A stretch of 60,000 nt of DNA from Hydractinia symbiolongicarpus (GCF_029227915.1 NC_079878.1:11038001-11098000), one strand, 5' to 3'; shown: positions 11,002 to 21,535, numbered from the stretch's first letter. Program-made: numbers and translations. Notes: generated by a model not told the origin, from the letters alone.

Positions 11002-12114
11002 AGGGGCACTCCAGTGAAAAAAAATATTTGAAAAAAATGTTATTTTAAGAAGACAATACATAAATATGTCAGAATAAACCTTTTACAATCGTTAAAAATC
11101 TTTATTTATACCTTAATGGGGTCTGTAAACATCTTCAATTTTAAATAAATTTGCAAGGTTGCGTAAAGTTGAGAGGACTAGGTCCGAATAAATAGGCATA
11201 CGTCACATCGTGCAGACAGTCCGTGAGCTCAGCAGCACACCTTCTAAAAGTTTGTTTACTTAGTGTTTACATTGTTCGTTGATAAAACGTCTTGTAGTAA
11301 TGACGAAGATTTTAACTTAGAAAACATAGAATAGGATAATTAGGATAAACATAGAATAGGATAATCTCTTCATGAAAAAGACTTTACAAAGCTACAGCCA
11401 CACGACTTCGAACCTCTTGTGTCTCACAAGGGAGAAATTAATAATGATGCAAAGTGACGAGGTGTCTTCTACTAACTCAAAACAACGTTCTGAGCAAAAT
11501 ATTTTTTAAAGAAATAGAAAATATATTTAATTGGCTTTTTTTTAACATTCTTTTCATCACAAAAACTTATCATTTGTTTCAGTAAAAAAACTTTCTTACT
11601 TTACAAGCCAATTTATTTTTATTTCACAATTCAGCAATATTTTTCATCCGCACGTGCTTTTTTGCACACAAATGCAAACAAATTTTATGTAACGTTGAAA
11701 TTTTCACCATGATGGAGGACCATTCAAATGCGTGATCGAAAGATCGAATAATGTTCGGGTCGTGATAAGTTGGTAAAACATGAGTATTAATATTGTACAA
11801 ATAAAAATCATTCTTATGATTATGGTAGGTCATAAATGCGTTGCAGAAGCTACTGACTTATAAGTAGTTGTTTTGACAAAGCTGTTTTAGAAACTGCATT
11901 ATCAGCATCACATGCAGCGAGCCTTAAACATTACAAAGATTGAAGAAAATGAGTACATTTACCCCCTGAAAATATTCGGCATGTCCTTCCATAAAAAAAG
12001 CTTCTTTTTTGAAAAACAAAGAATAGAAACTTGATCGCTACGAAAGATGTGTAACTACTTTCTGAGTACGTATATAGCAAAAAAGAAAAAAGTGATTTTT
12101 ACTGGAGTTCCCCT
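11002..12114. mobile_element. TTAA-flanked non-autonomous DNA element inserted in the Copia integrase
   Basis: The ends are inverted copies: AGGGGCACTCCAGT at the left and, read inward from the right, AGGGGAACTCCAGT (13 of 14 identical). Exact TTAA copies lie on both sides (10998-11001 and 12115-12118). The TTAA duplication is typical of piggyBac-type and some Sola/Kolobok-type elements. Inside are about 1.1 kb of AT-rich non-coding sequence and no transposase frame. The integrase reading frame continues correctly across the site when element and one TTAA are ignored, which fixes the boundaries. Confidence 0.85.
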
Positions 12115-12118
12115 TTAA

Positions 12119-12465
12119 GAGATGTAGCAGAACTGTTAAACACAAGAGTGTATACAACAGCAGCAGAAGCTCCATGGTCAAATGGTGTATGTGAGCATCA
12201 TAATTTCATCCTGGAAAATATGATTATGAAAATTGTTGACAACACTAGTTGTTCTGTTGAAAATGCACTTACATGGGCCAATTGTGCCAAGAATGCGTTG
12301 CATAATAACCGTGGATTCAGTCTCAATCAGCTTGTATTTGGACGCAATCCTAATCTCCCATCTGTGCTTACAGCCAAGCCTCCTGTTCTTCGAACAGTTA
12401 CACCCAGTCAATTAATTGCGAATCATCTGAATGCCCTGCATGTTGCTCGCAAAGCATTCATTTGA
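12119..12465 (+). pseudogene. Copia integrase, C-terminal part of core
   Basis: This is the remainder of the integrase core. It contains TTAAEAPWSNGVCEHHN, including the catalytic Glu in the conserved position before the N of the family, then the helix-rich NALTWANCAKNALHNN region and LVFGRNPNLPS. A frameshift near 12460 moves the reading frame. Confidence 0.85.
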
Positions 12466-12676
12466 AGTGAATCTTAAAACAGCACTCAGTCATCAAACAC
12501 GGACATCTACCAGCAAAGATTTTTATAATGGTGAATTGGTATACTATAAGCGACGTGGAGAGAAAGAGTGGAGAGGACCTGGTGTAGTCCTTGGCATTGA
12601 TGGAAAACAGGTCCTTGTTAAACATGGAGGAACTTACGTTCGAGTGTCACTTGCAATCAGTAAAGGGACACCGTAG
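12431..12676 (+). pseudogene. Copia integrase C-terminal linker domain
   Basis: The shifted frame gives a basic SH3-like segment (FYNGELVYYKRRGEKEWRGP followed by a GXVLG turn), typical of the integrase tail that follows the core. It runs to a stop at 12676, after which a further shift is needed to reach the polymerase. Confidence 0.75.
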
Positions 12677-13481
12677 TTGTCAGGAAAGCACAAGTGGAAA
12701 CCCTCAAGTGAAGAAAACTACAACCAAAGAAGAAGATTGCTTTGATGAGATTTTAAACAGCGTAGCGAATGGGTTGCTTGAAAGCGTAAACGATTTTGAT
12801 ATCAACACATCGTCAGAAGTTGTACTTGATGACATTCCTAGTGATCATGCCGTAAATACAAATGAGATCCCTGCTATTTCCCATGCTCAGGTTGAAACAA
12901 CACATCAATCAAGCATTGAGCAAGAAGTTTCTAACACACCTCGCAATGAACAGTCATTGACAGTGACCCTTCCAAAAGTCAGGGAGAGGGTTAGGTTTAT
13001 TGATACTGATACTAATAAACTTGCTGAATTTATGGTTGTTAGTCGTGCTGGTAAAGTAGGAAAATCTGGAGTTGGAGCACATAAGAATTGGTTGAATGTC
13101 AAAGATGTTAAAACCAAAGCCAGGAAATCAATTGACTTTGAAAACATTTTGGATTGGGAAAAGGTAAACACAGAGTCTGTATATAATGTAGAAACGTCAT
13201 GTGATGTTAGTGAAGCTCAACATAAAGAATTAACTAAATGGCGTGATTACAATGTTTATGATGAAGTTGAAGACAAAGGGCAAGACATAACCACAACCCA
13301 CTGGGCGATATCTGAGAAAAGTCATGATGGTAAAACAGAAATTAAAGCACGATTAGTGGCACAAGGTTTTGAGGAGGACACTATTGGTATACGAACAGAC
13401 TCGCCAACTGTAAACAAGGAGAACTTTCGTCTTGTGTGTAATATTGGTGCAACACATGGATGGAAAATTTTACAGTCTTGA
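12677..13481 (+). pseudogene. Copia inter-domain region and reverse transcriptase N-terminus
   Basis: The open frame (from 12591 in this phase) holds an acidic linker and then the start of the polymerase: ELTKWRDYNVYDEV, the KARLVAQGFEE motif and TDSPTV. It ends by frameshift at GWKILQS, just before the catalytic LDIKAGFLQG segment. Confidence 0.85.
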
Positions 13482-14271
13482 TATTAAAGCTGGGTTTCTT
13501 CAAGGAGCCAAGATTGATAGAGTCGTACATCTTCTTCCACCACCAGAAGCTAACACAGACAAGTTGTGGAAACTAAAAACACCTGTTTATGGCTTGTGCG
13601 ACGCTTCACGCGCTTGGTATGAGACATTATCTAACGAATTCGATAAAGTTGGAGCTACAAGAAGCATTTATGACAATGCATTATTTTTCTGGAGAAAAGA
13701 AACTTTCAAAGGTGTAATTTGCTGTCAAGTTGACGATTGCTTCTTCGTTGGAAGTGATTTGTTTCATGACACTATCATTGCACATTTACGTAAGACATTC
13801 TCACTTAGTAAAGAGAATTCAAAGTCGTTTAACTTTTTGGGATTAGAAATTGAACAAGAGTGTGGTGCAGTAATTATTCATCAGCATAATTACATTAGTA
13901 ACATTTCACCAATTAATTTGACCGATAGTACGTCTACAATTCCACTTACAAAATATGAAGCACGTCAAATTCAATGGGCAGCAAAACAAACTAGACCTGA
14001 TGCTGCTTACGTTGCCTGTGATTTAAGCACTCGCATAAGACATGGAACAGTTGCTGATGCTCGTAGAGCTAACAAGCAGCTGAAACATCTGCAGCAAACT
14101 GAAGTAAAGATTGTTATTTCAAACACTGGAGATGTTAAAGCATCATCGCTCATACTTTTCAGTGATGCATCACATGGAAATTTAATTAATGGCGGCTCAC
14201 AAGGTGGATTTGTTCTGCTACTGCATGGTGAAGCAAAATTCCGCAAATTATTTGGAGATCTCACAAGTTAA
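13470..14271 (+). pseudogene. Copia reverse transcriptase palm and start of RNase H
   Basis: The frame begins in the LDIKAGFLQGA catalytic motif, followed by KTPVYGLCDASRAWYETL and the second catalytic box, here CQVDDCF where most Copia elements have YVDD. Then come FNFLGLEIEQ, the QTRPDAAYVACDLS motif and the first RNase H Asp in FSDASHG. It is broken by a frameshift near 14248. Confidence 0.9.
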
Positions 14272-14627
14272 AATGGGCTGTTAAAAGCGCCATGGGTGCG
14301 GAAACCATGGCTTTCTTAGAAGGTGCGAAACATGCTATGTTGATCAGATCCCTAATTAAAGAGATTTTTTCAGTTGATATACCAATTATCTGTATATCAG
14401 AAAATAAATCACTTGCGGAAGCAGTCAAAAATACCAACGTCATAGAAGATAAACGATTGTATATTGATATTTGTGCACTTCGTGAGATGGTCGAAAAAGG
14501 AGAAATGGGGGAACTCATTCTTACGAAATCAAGTGATCAGATTGCTGACTGTCTTACGAAAGGCACTGCTTCAGCTGAAAACCTGCTATGTATACTATCT
14601 GGTAGAGAACAGTTGAAATACCGTTAA
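14272..14627 (+). pseudogene. Copia RNase H C-terminal part
   Basis: This frame continues with SAMGAETMAFLEGA (RNase H Glu), ISENKSLAEA (where many relatives have TDNKSL) and the closing SDQIADCLTKG motif. The terminal stop is at 14625-14627. Confidence 0.85.
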
Positions 14628-14692
14628 GTTTTGGTTAATAAAAACAAATATAACAGTATGCCAAATGACACTTTAAAAGCATTCTTACATTG

Positions 14693-14848
14693 TGTTCCTG
14701 CGTCTTACAGTTTCTTTTCTTGAACATACTTTATGATTTTGTTTTATTGAGAGAGAATGTAGTGGCAAGATTGTCATTATGTTCATTATATCTTTTAGGT
14801 TTAGATGTATGGCTTTATGCCATAATAAAGAATACAGATCTATTCACA
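14693..14848 (+). repeat. 3' LTR of the Copia element (left limit approximate)
   Basis: The last ~85 bases match the 5' LTR end and terminate in TCTATTCACA. Its start is chosen as TGTTCCTGCG because it loosely matches the proposed 5' LTR start, but no clear polypurine tract precedes it. Confidence 0.55.
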
Positions 14849-15359
14849 GTATACACTATATTAGTGAAATATTATCCAAATTATACCGTTCTGGGATTAA
14901 AAAATCAAGACTCATTCTGTTTCCTTGCAATTTACTCTTCAACGCAATAAATAACAAACCAACATTTCAATCTTTTTTAGTAATTTCAATCAGGAATGCT
15001 AATGATTACCATGATAACAACAATAGCTAGAACATAGAACTCGGTAATACGACGACCATCTTTTTTTAACGAGCGTCTAAAATACATATGTTACCTCCAG
15101 CAAAACAACACTTTTCTTGCTGATTCAAATCGTGAATTTTTATGAAATGAATAACAAAAGATCGACTTTTTGTATTGTGATTATTTTTTTTACGTAGAGT
15201 GAAGTTTATAACACTTTGAGAGTCATTTTTAAAATTCACCTGCACGAGGACCGTTAGTTTGTGTACGAGGGACACGAAATAGCCAGTGGAAAGTAGGGTC
15301 TTCGACTGTTATGTATTTAATTAGCTTCGTTGCGCTCACTTTGGCGTGGAAGTTTAATA
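14849..15359. other. Internal part of the Mutator-like element
   Basis: This is non-coding sequence between the Copia 3' LTR and the right inverted repeat. A 69-codon minus-strand frame (15066-15275) has no recognised domain. Confidence 0.4.
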
Positions 15360-15482
15360 TTGGAACTATTTATTCATTGGTGGTTCTGTGATGATACTGC
15401 TGGTTCGCTGTTGGTTTTCTGGTCGTTCTACAGGGACTGCTGGTTCTGTGGAGACTGGTAGTTACCTGTTTTAGTTATTACA
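15360..15482 (-). repeat. Right terminal inverted repeat of the Mutator-like element
   Basis: It is the inverted counterpart of 8856-8980 and ends ACCTGTTTTAGTTATTAC plus A directly before the 9-bp target duplication at 15483-15491. Confidence 0.7.
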
Positions 15483-15491
15483 TCCCACTTC

Positions 15492-16070
15492 AACTAATTT
15501 ACAAATCTTTGTTCAACCGATTTGGAGAGGTGAACGCAAAATGCCCTTTCTCGAAACGAAAAAAAACAAGTCATGGTCCTGGACGCGAGATGAAGAGGGA
15601 TTGCGAGGATGATGTTGAAGGAAGCAATGAGGCACTATGCATGTACTGTAAAAGGTCATCTATGCATTAACCAACGTGCTGGATCACTAGCCATGTGCAA
15701 GCAATGGAGTTGGTCAAATGCGTAGACAGCAAAAAAACTTATATTGATTGGCAAACTAAGTTACAAAGTGTTGTATGTAATCATTTCCCTGCAAAGATGC
15801 AGAAAAAAGACAACACACCAGGACTTAGCCCTTATGTGTGACTTATTTGTGGTCATTCTTATAAGGGAGACATTGTGACCACTGCCACTGTTTTTACATT
15901 CAGGTCATACTCACCTATATCATCCATCGAAATACGCAAGGCTAAAAGAGCATTAAGCATAGGAGAAGAAGCAGGTCAAAGTTAACATACTAGTACTTCT
16001 TAATTATTTCCACGTCCCTTTTGGGCACAGGATAGGTAGGCGGAATAAAGGGAAAAAAGTGCGCAAAGCA
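15492..16070 (+). other. Possible remnant of coding DNA, unclassified
   Basis: The stretch is less AT-rich than its flanks and keeps one short open piece near 15890-15985 (reading FRSYSPISSIEIRKAKRALS) before a stop. No complete frame, start or family is evident. It may be transposon debris. Confidence 0.2.
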
Positions 16071-16425
16071 TAGATAGATAGATAGATGTGCATATTTTAC
16101 ATGGCTAGCCTCACAAATATCGAGGGATATACCCTGTCTATTATTTCCAGGAGGGGCCATGGCTTAGATGGAGAGTCCTAGAGTATTTAATGCTCATTTT
16201 GAGCTACGCAGACCCAATTAGTAGGGCCCACGCTCTACTAGACAACTCCCGGCAACATCCAACGGCCCACACAGTGTGCCATCTCCCCAATTTCCCTCAC
16301 ATGGCTTGGGTTAACCCGGGGCTATGGTAACATTCACTCCCCCATGTTGAATCGCCGTCAAGAGGAATCGAACCCCGGTCTCCCGCACAGAGTACGAAAG
16401 CTATAACCACTAATCTACGGCGCCA
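16071..16425 (-). mobile_element. tRNA-derived SINE, family 1, full-length copy
   Basis: On the minus strand the head (16425 leftwards) has tRNA promoter boxes: an A box TAGATTAGTGG (16417-16407) and a perfect B box GGTTCGATTCC (16374-16364). A body of about 250 bp follows, with CCTGGAAATAATAGACAGG and ATATGCACATC, ending in a (TCTA)n tail at 16071-16086. Polymerase III boxes, a non-tRNA body and a simple-repeat tail define a tRNA-derived SINE. Related copies lie at 22573 and 43927. Confidence 0.85.
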
Positions 16426-16465
16426 GTAAAATCTACGACTCCAGTTAATCTACGGCGCCAGTAAA
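16426..16465. repeat. Short duplication of the SINE head
   Basis: The string TAATCTACGGCGCCAGTAAA occurs at 16411 and again near 16446, so the SINE head is partly duplicated in direct orientation. Confidence 0.6.
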
Positions 16466-17036
16466 ATCAACATTGCCATTACAGCAAAACCGAAAGGAGA
16501 ATGGCAGCTGAAGTTGTGTCAGTAACAGTTGAGGGCAATATTTGTGCGGCGATGTCCCGCTAACGGGGACCAAAAAATTTTTTGAAGGCCCCTAATTTTG
16601 TCTCTAGGGAATTGCACTGGATTGCTTTTAAATCCAACTTTATCAAAATTTAAGGTTACAGACTTAGCTTTACTCTTTCTTGCAGCCAAAGTTTTGTTTT
16701 AAAGGAACATTTTTTAAGCTTTTTTGTTGTAGTTGTCAGAGGGATTTTCTCCTCCTGGAGGTCAAAGTTATTGCACATGCTCCAAGGTGTGACAAATGGC
16801 TTTGTATTTTACAGGGCAGGATCAAAACCAGTCAGTAGTCATTTTATTACCTGGATTCTATTCTCGTCTTAAAGCAATAATCAAATTTTGCACATGATAG
16901 AATACCAATGACAAATTTCCCTCCACAACTACTTAAATTAGAATATACAGTTCGAATTTCAAAGGAAAAAAAAACATTCGAAATTACATAAGAAACGAAC
17001 CAACCAAATAAGGGTATTTGTTTCATTTATTTTAAA
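16466..17036. other. Intergenic DNA, no gene seen
   Basis: No frame, repeat boundary or RNA gene is evident. Confidence 0.35.
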
Positions 17037-17312
17037 CCGACTTACCCTTCCAAACATTCCAAGTCAGCGCATCGTCTGATTCAAATGTCTTTTCGCATGT
17101 TACGCAGAAGCAAATTGTATATTCAGCAGTGGCTTTTACTTTTACTTTTTGCTCATGAGCAATCAGAGCTCTTGCAGTATTGAAGTTTGTACAAATTTTT
17201 TTGCATAGGGTCCTACTTGCATCTTTTAACTGGCCTTCGGGCTGTTTTGAGAGGTCCCCTGCTGGTTGTGATAGTTTGTTAATACTTCCTTGTATTTATT
17301 CAGTTCAATTTT
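17037..17312 (-). pseudogene. Open stretch with Cys cluster, no ATG, unclassified
   Basis: On the minus strand about 85 codons stay open from the stop near 17312 to a stop near 17037, without a Met start. The stretch reads through GDLSKQPEGQLKDASRT, then CKKICTNFNTARALIAHEQK, then ICFCVTCEKTFESDDALTW, with a possible donor GTAAGT just after it (near 17047). The CFCVTCEKTF part looks like a small metal-binding cluster. It could be an isolated exon or the remains of a transposon protein; I do not recognise the family. Confidence 0.25.
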
Positions 17313-17449
17313 TGTAAACTTTCATTCCCAGAAAAGATTATCTGTATCTGTATCTATATCTGTATCTGCAGCCAACGTTCCATGTGATATGTGAACCAGC
17401 CCACGCTAGGAAGAAAAAATACCCAGAATGCTTTGCGCAACCGTCAAAG

Positions 17450-19470
17450 ATTTATTACATGTATTACAGTATATTACTAAGTATTACAGTGTATTACCAA
17501 ATACTACAAAATATTACAGTTAGATGTTACAAGTACTACAGTGTATTACCGAATACTACAAGGTATTACAGTGTATTACTGAATACTACAAAATATTACA
17601 GTATATTACTAAGTACTACAGTGTATTACTGAATACTACAAAGTATTACAGTGTATTACCGAATACTACAAGGTATTACAGTATATTACTAAGTATTACA
17701 GTGTATTACTAAATACTACAAAATATTACAGTATATTACTAAGTACTACAGTGTATTACTGAATACTACAAAGTATTACAGTGTATTACTGAATACTACA
17801 AGGTATTACAGTGTATTACTAAATACTACAAGGTATTACAGTATACTACCGAATATTACAAGGTATTACAGTGTACTACAAGGTATTACAGTGTATTACC
17901 GAATACTACAAGGTATTACAGTGTATTACTGAATACTACAAAGTATTACAGTGTATTACTGAATACTACAAAGTATTACAGTGTATTACTGAACACTACA
18001 AGGTATTACAGTGTATTACTAAATACTACAAGGTATTACAGTATACTACCGAATATTACAAGGTATTACAGTGTACTACAAGGTATTACAGTGTATTACC
18101 GAATACTACAAGGTATTACAGTGTATTACTGAATACTACAAGGTATTACAGTGTATTACTGAATACTACAAAGTATTACAGTATACTACCGAATATTACA
18201 AGGTATTACAGTGTACTACAAGGTATTACAGTGTATTACCGAATACTACAAGGTATTACAGTGTATTACTGAATACTACAAGGTATTACAGTGTATTACC
18301 GAATACTACAAGGTATTACAGTATATTACCGAATACTACAAAGTATTACAGTGTATTACTGAATACTACAAAGTATTACAGTATACTACCGAATATTACA
18401 AGGTATTACAGTGTACTACAAGGTATTACAGTGTATTACCGAATACTACAAGGTATTACAGTGTATTACTGAATACTACAAGGTATTACAGTGTATTACC
18501 GAATACTACAAGGTATTACAGTATATTACCGAATACTACAAAGTATTACAGTGTATTACTAAATACTACAAGGTATTACAGTGTATTACTGTATACTACA
18601 CAATATTACAGTATATTACTAAGTACTACAGTGTATTACTGAATACTACAAGGTATTGCAGTGTATTACCGAATACTACAAGGCATTACAGTATATTACC
18701 GAATACTACAAGGTATTACAGTGTATTACTGAATACTACAAGGTATTACAGTGTATTACTGAATACTACAAGGTATTACAGTGTATTACCGAATACTACA
18801 AGGTATTACAGTGTATTACTGAATACTACAAGGTATTACAGTGTATTACCGAATACTACAAGGTATTACAGTATATTACCGAATACTACAAAGTATTACA
18901 GTATATTACTGAATACTACAAGGCATTACAGTATATTACCGAATACTACAAGGTATTACAGTGTATTACTGAATACTACAAGGCATTACAGTATATTAAC
19001 GAATACTACAAGGTATTACAGTATATTACCGAATACTACAAAGTATTACAGTATATTACTGAATACTACAAGGCATTACAGTATATTACCGAATACTACA
19101 AGGTATTACAGTGTATTACCGAATACTACAAGGCATTACAGCATATTACTGAATACTACAAGGTATTACAGTATATTACCGAATACTACAAAGTATTACA
19201 GTATATTACTGAATACTACAAGGTATTACAGTGTATTACTGAATACTACAAGGTATTACAGTGTATTACCGAATACTACAAGGTATTACAGTGTATTACT
19301 GAATACTACAAGGTATTACAGTATATTACCGAATACTACAAAGTATTACAGTATATTACTGAATACTACAAGGTATTACAGTGTATTTCTGAATATACTA
19401 CAAAGTAATACAGTGTAAAATACGGGATATTACTATGTACTACACTGTATTACTGTATATTACAAAGATA
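17450..19470 (+). repeat. Minisatellite, 30-bp unit built from three 10-bp subunits
   Basis: The unit is TATTACAGTG-TATTACTGAA-TACTACAAGG, repeated about 65 times, with variants such as CC for CT and AAG for AGG. Every 10 bases a TAYTAC motif recurs. Occasional 20-bp units (10 bases lost) occur. A marker block containing GTATACTACCGAATATTACA appears at 17841, 18041, 18181 and 18381, showing higher-order duplication. All long open frames here (to 335 codons of a YYSVLLNTTR decapeptide) are by-products of a repeat length divisible by three. Confidence 0.95.
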
Positions 19471-19678
19471 TTATGCTAGGCACTAGTATGTATGCTAGGC
19501 AGTATTATGTGTTAACAACATTACGACGTTGATAAATTGCTTAACGTCGTGTGTCGGATGTCGTTGGAAGAATACGACAATGTCGGATACGACATATTCA
19601 CAGACTAAATGGATCCTTCCATGAAGTGCTTCCCTGGTTTCTTTTATTCTTCGTTTAAAGATCCTTCAAGATGACATT
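19471..19678. other. Spacer between minisatellite and hAT remnant
   Basis: It contains several ACGTCG/TCGGA-type short repeats near 19525-19590 (for example TGTCGGATGTCG and TGTCGGATACGAC), and no gene. Confidence 0.35.
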
Positions 19679-20723
19679 ATGCTATTTTGTCCAGAAAGTA
19701 ATGGTACAAGATTAATTGATGTTTGTAAAACCCGTTGGGCTGCTAGAATAGAAGGGCTCCATATCTTTGAAGAGCTTTATATTGCTATTGTCAAAACTCT
19801 GGAACAGATGGACCAGAATTTAGATAAACAAATAGGTATTAACACCCAATCGAAGGCTGGACCATTACTTCTCTCTCTTAAGTCATTTGTATATCTTGTG
19901 GCATTAGTTATTACAAGGCACATTTTTGATTTAATGCTTACTGTAACAAAGCTTTTGCAATCAAAGACTGAAACAGATATTTTGGATGGTTGTGAACTTA
20001 TTAATTCTTTAAAAAACTTAACAATGTCGATAAGAAACAATATAGATTATCATAATGAATGGTATTCATCAGCCATTGATTTAGCCTCAAAAGTTGATAT
20101 TCTAGAATACAAAAAAAAAACTTGTGGCAGACAAACAACACGTTCAAATGTTACTGCAGATTCACCATCGCAATATTACAAACGTGTGATCACAATTCCT
20201 TTTATTGCCACATGTCAAATAAATTTCGACAACGTTTCAACATGGACAATTTGACTATTTATAAGGGTTTGCATGTGGTTCCATCAAAATTTGTCTGGTC
20301 AGAGAACCAAATAGGGGAACAAGTATGGATTAAGAATTTCAGAGCATTTGCTGAATTTTACAGGAATGATTTACCAAATCCTCTCGCACTAGAGGGTAAA
20401 TAAAGCTATGGCAGCAATATTGGTCTGATTATGATCGTTGCTTACCAGACAATGTAATCAAAACGTTAAAAGCTGTCAAATTTGATGGCTTTGAAAACAT
20501 TAAGGTAGCATTAAGAATTTTAGCCACTTCGCCCGTCACATCCTGTGAATGTGAACGTTCTTTTTCTTCTTTACGCAGACTTAAGTACTATACCAGGAGC
20601 ACCATGGTTCAGGATCGTTTAAATGGAATTGCACTCATGTACATCCATAAGGAAATCCTGCCAAACATAGATGCTGTTATTGATCGGTATGCAATGAGCA
20701 ACCGAAGGCTATCCTTTTCATAA
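19679..20723 (+). pseudogene. hAT-family transposase, 3' part, broken
   Basis: Three frames join into the C-terminal half of a hAT transposase of the ZMYM/DUF4371-like type. The first (19679-about 20205) has CKTRWAARIEGLHIFEELY and SPSQYYKRVITIPFI. A frameshift near 20205 leads to the piece with FNMDNLTIYKGLHVVPSKF (to 20403). A stop or shift at about 20401 leads to the hAT dimerisation region, whose core reads ATSPVTSCECERSFSSLRRL, followed by MVQDRLNGIALMYIH (about 20520-20660) and the terminal stop at 20721. The N-terminal zinc finger and first catalytic part are missing; the minisatellite lies just upstream. No inverted ends were found. Confidence 0.85.
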
Positions 20724-21316
20724 CCCCATTTTTCCATGTAATTGGTCCAGCCTTCACTTTTTCTAATTCCTTCTAAATAAATAAATAATAAAGTGTAATT
20801 AAGTAAGTCCCTAATATAGTATATAAATAATTAACATACCTTTTTTATCACACTTTATCCGTCTACTCATTATTATATCGTTCCTATACATCTGAAAATA
20901 ATACATGCGTTGAGGTGTGTATTTATCATATCACATGTATGTACATTTCATCTTCATTATCCTGATATTTCCATATTATTTTGTTTTTGTTATGATTGTG
21001 TTTTATTTTGCTGTCCATGGCTGGTGTGATCATTTGATTCACCTAGTCATGCTGATGAAGCCTGATATTGGCAGAAACAGCAAGAGTTTATAAATATTAA
21101 AATATATTCACAATTGTCTCACTTTATTGTAGTTAATCCCTGTTAATTTTAGTGCTTTTATCTATCTAAAATAAGACGTGTAAGACGGAGAGTTTATTCT
21201 TATAAAAAATGTTCTTAGGAGATTTTCTTATAGCAAAGCTTAAATTAGCGAAAGTTTCTGGTGCTTCCCTCCATACCAGGCTTACAGCGCCCCCCAGGAC
21301 CCCCAGCTGCTAAATT
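20724..21316. other. Intergenic DNA, no gene seen
   Basis: AT-rich sequence follows the hAT remnant and becomes GC-richer after about 21250 (CAGCGCCCCCCAGGACCCCC), probably repeat-derived. Confidence 0.35.
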
Positions 21317-21369
21317 CAAGACTCAGTCCAAATATTGCTGCGCAGCAGCAATATTTTGACTAAGTCTTG
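21317..21369. repeat. Long hairpin: 25-bp arms, 3-base loop
   Basis: The left arm CAAGACTCAGTCCAAATATT(GCTGC) and the right arm (GCAGC)AATATTTTGACTAAGTCTTG pair with about two mismatches around the loop GCA at 21342-21344. It may be two fused transposon ends or a cruciform-forming palindrome. Confidence 0.8.
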
Positions 21370-21419
21370 AAAAAGTCTGGATCCGCCCCTGAGGGGTTAA
21401 AGACTTCGCTAGCACACAC

Positions 21420-21535
21420 ACACAACAGAGGAGTAATAATCAAGATTTTTTTGCAGAGTATAGATTTGACACAGTCTAGATCAAATTGGAAGAATGTCTT
21501 TACAAATACCCCGTCTAACCTACCCCATGCTGAAT
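21420..21535 (+). mobile_element. LINE 3'-end remnant, copy 3
   Basis: ACAGTCTAGATCAAATTGGAAGAATG through ACCCCGTCTAACCTACCCCATGC is a diverged plus-strand copy of the 3' coding end seen on the minus strand at 46275-46773. It is a short, decayed fragment. Confidence 0.6.

Larger units (their letters stand above)
9063..14848 (+). mobile_element. Copia-type LTR retrotransposon, decayed and interrupted
   Basis: The element shows gag with a zinc knuckle, protease, integrase, reverse transcriptase and RNase H in the Copia order. A 12-base primer-binding site (9249-9260) is complementary to the 3' end of animal initiator tRNA-Met. The last ~85 bases of the two LTRs align (about 9160-9245 and 14762-14848, both ending TATTCACA/TCTATTCACA). 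Five-prime LTR limits are approximate: possible starts are 9063 and 14693, with flanks gtaaa and gtata that nearly match. The coding region has in-frame stops near 10710 and 10725, frameshifts near 12465, 12670, 13478 and 14248, and a foreign insertion at 11002-12114. Confidence 0.85.
8856..15482. mobile_element. Mutator-like DNA element with long terminal inverted repeats, interrupted by Copia
   Basis: The left end (8856-about 8980) and right end (about 15360-15482) are inverted copies. Both start GTAATAACTAAAACAGGT after one variable base and continue through repeated motifs of the AGTCTCCGCAGAACCACC and AACCAGCAGCGAACC type. A perfect 9-bp duplication flanks the pair. Long repeat-containing inverted ends with a 9-bp duplication are typical of Mutator-like elements; hAT elements make 8 bp. 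Without the Copia insert the element would be roughly 850 bp, and no transposase is visible, so it is non-autonomous. Confidence 0.65.

Noticed and set aside
16364-16425. tRNA gene on the minus strand
   Set aside because: The A and B boxes are present, but the sequence continues into a repeated body and simple tail and does not fold as a mature tRNA; it is a SINE head.
17384-19418. Long open frames encoding repeated YYSVLLNTTR decapeptides
   Set aside because: They exist in several phases at once because the repeat unit is 30 bp; no signal, start context or unique sequence supports a protein.
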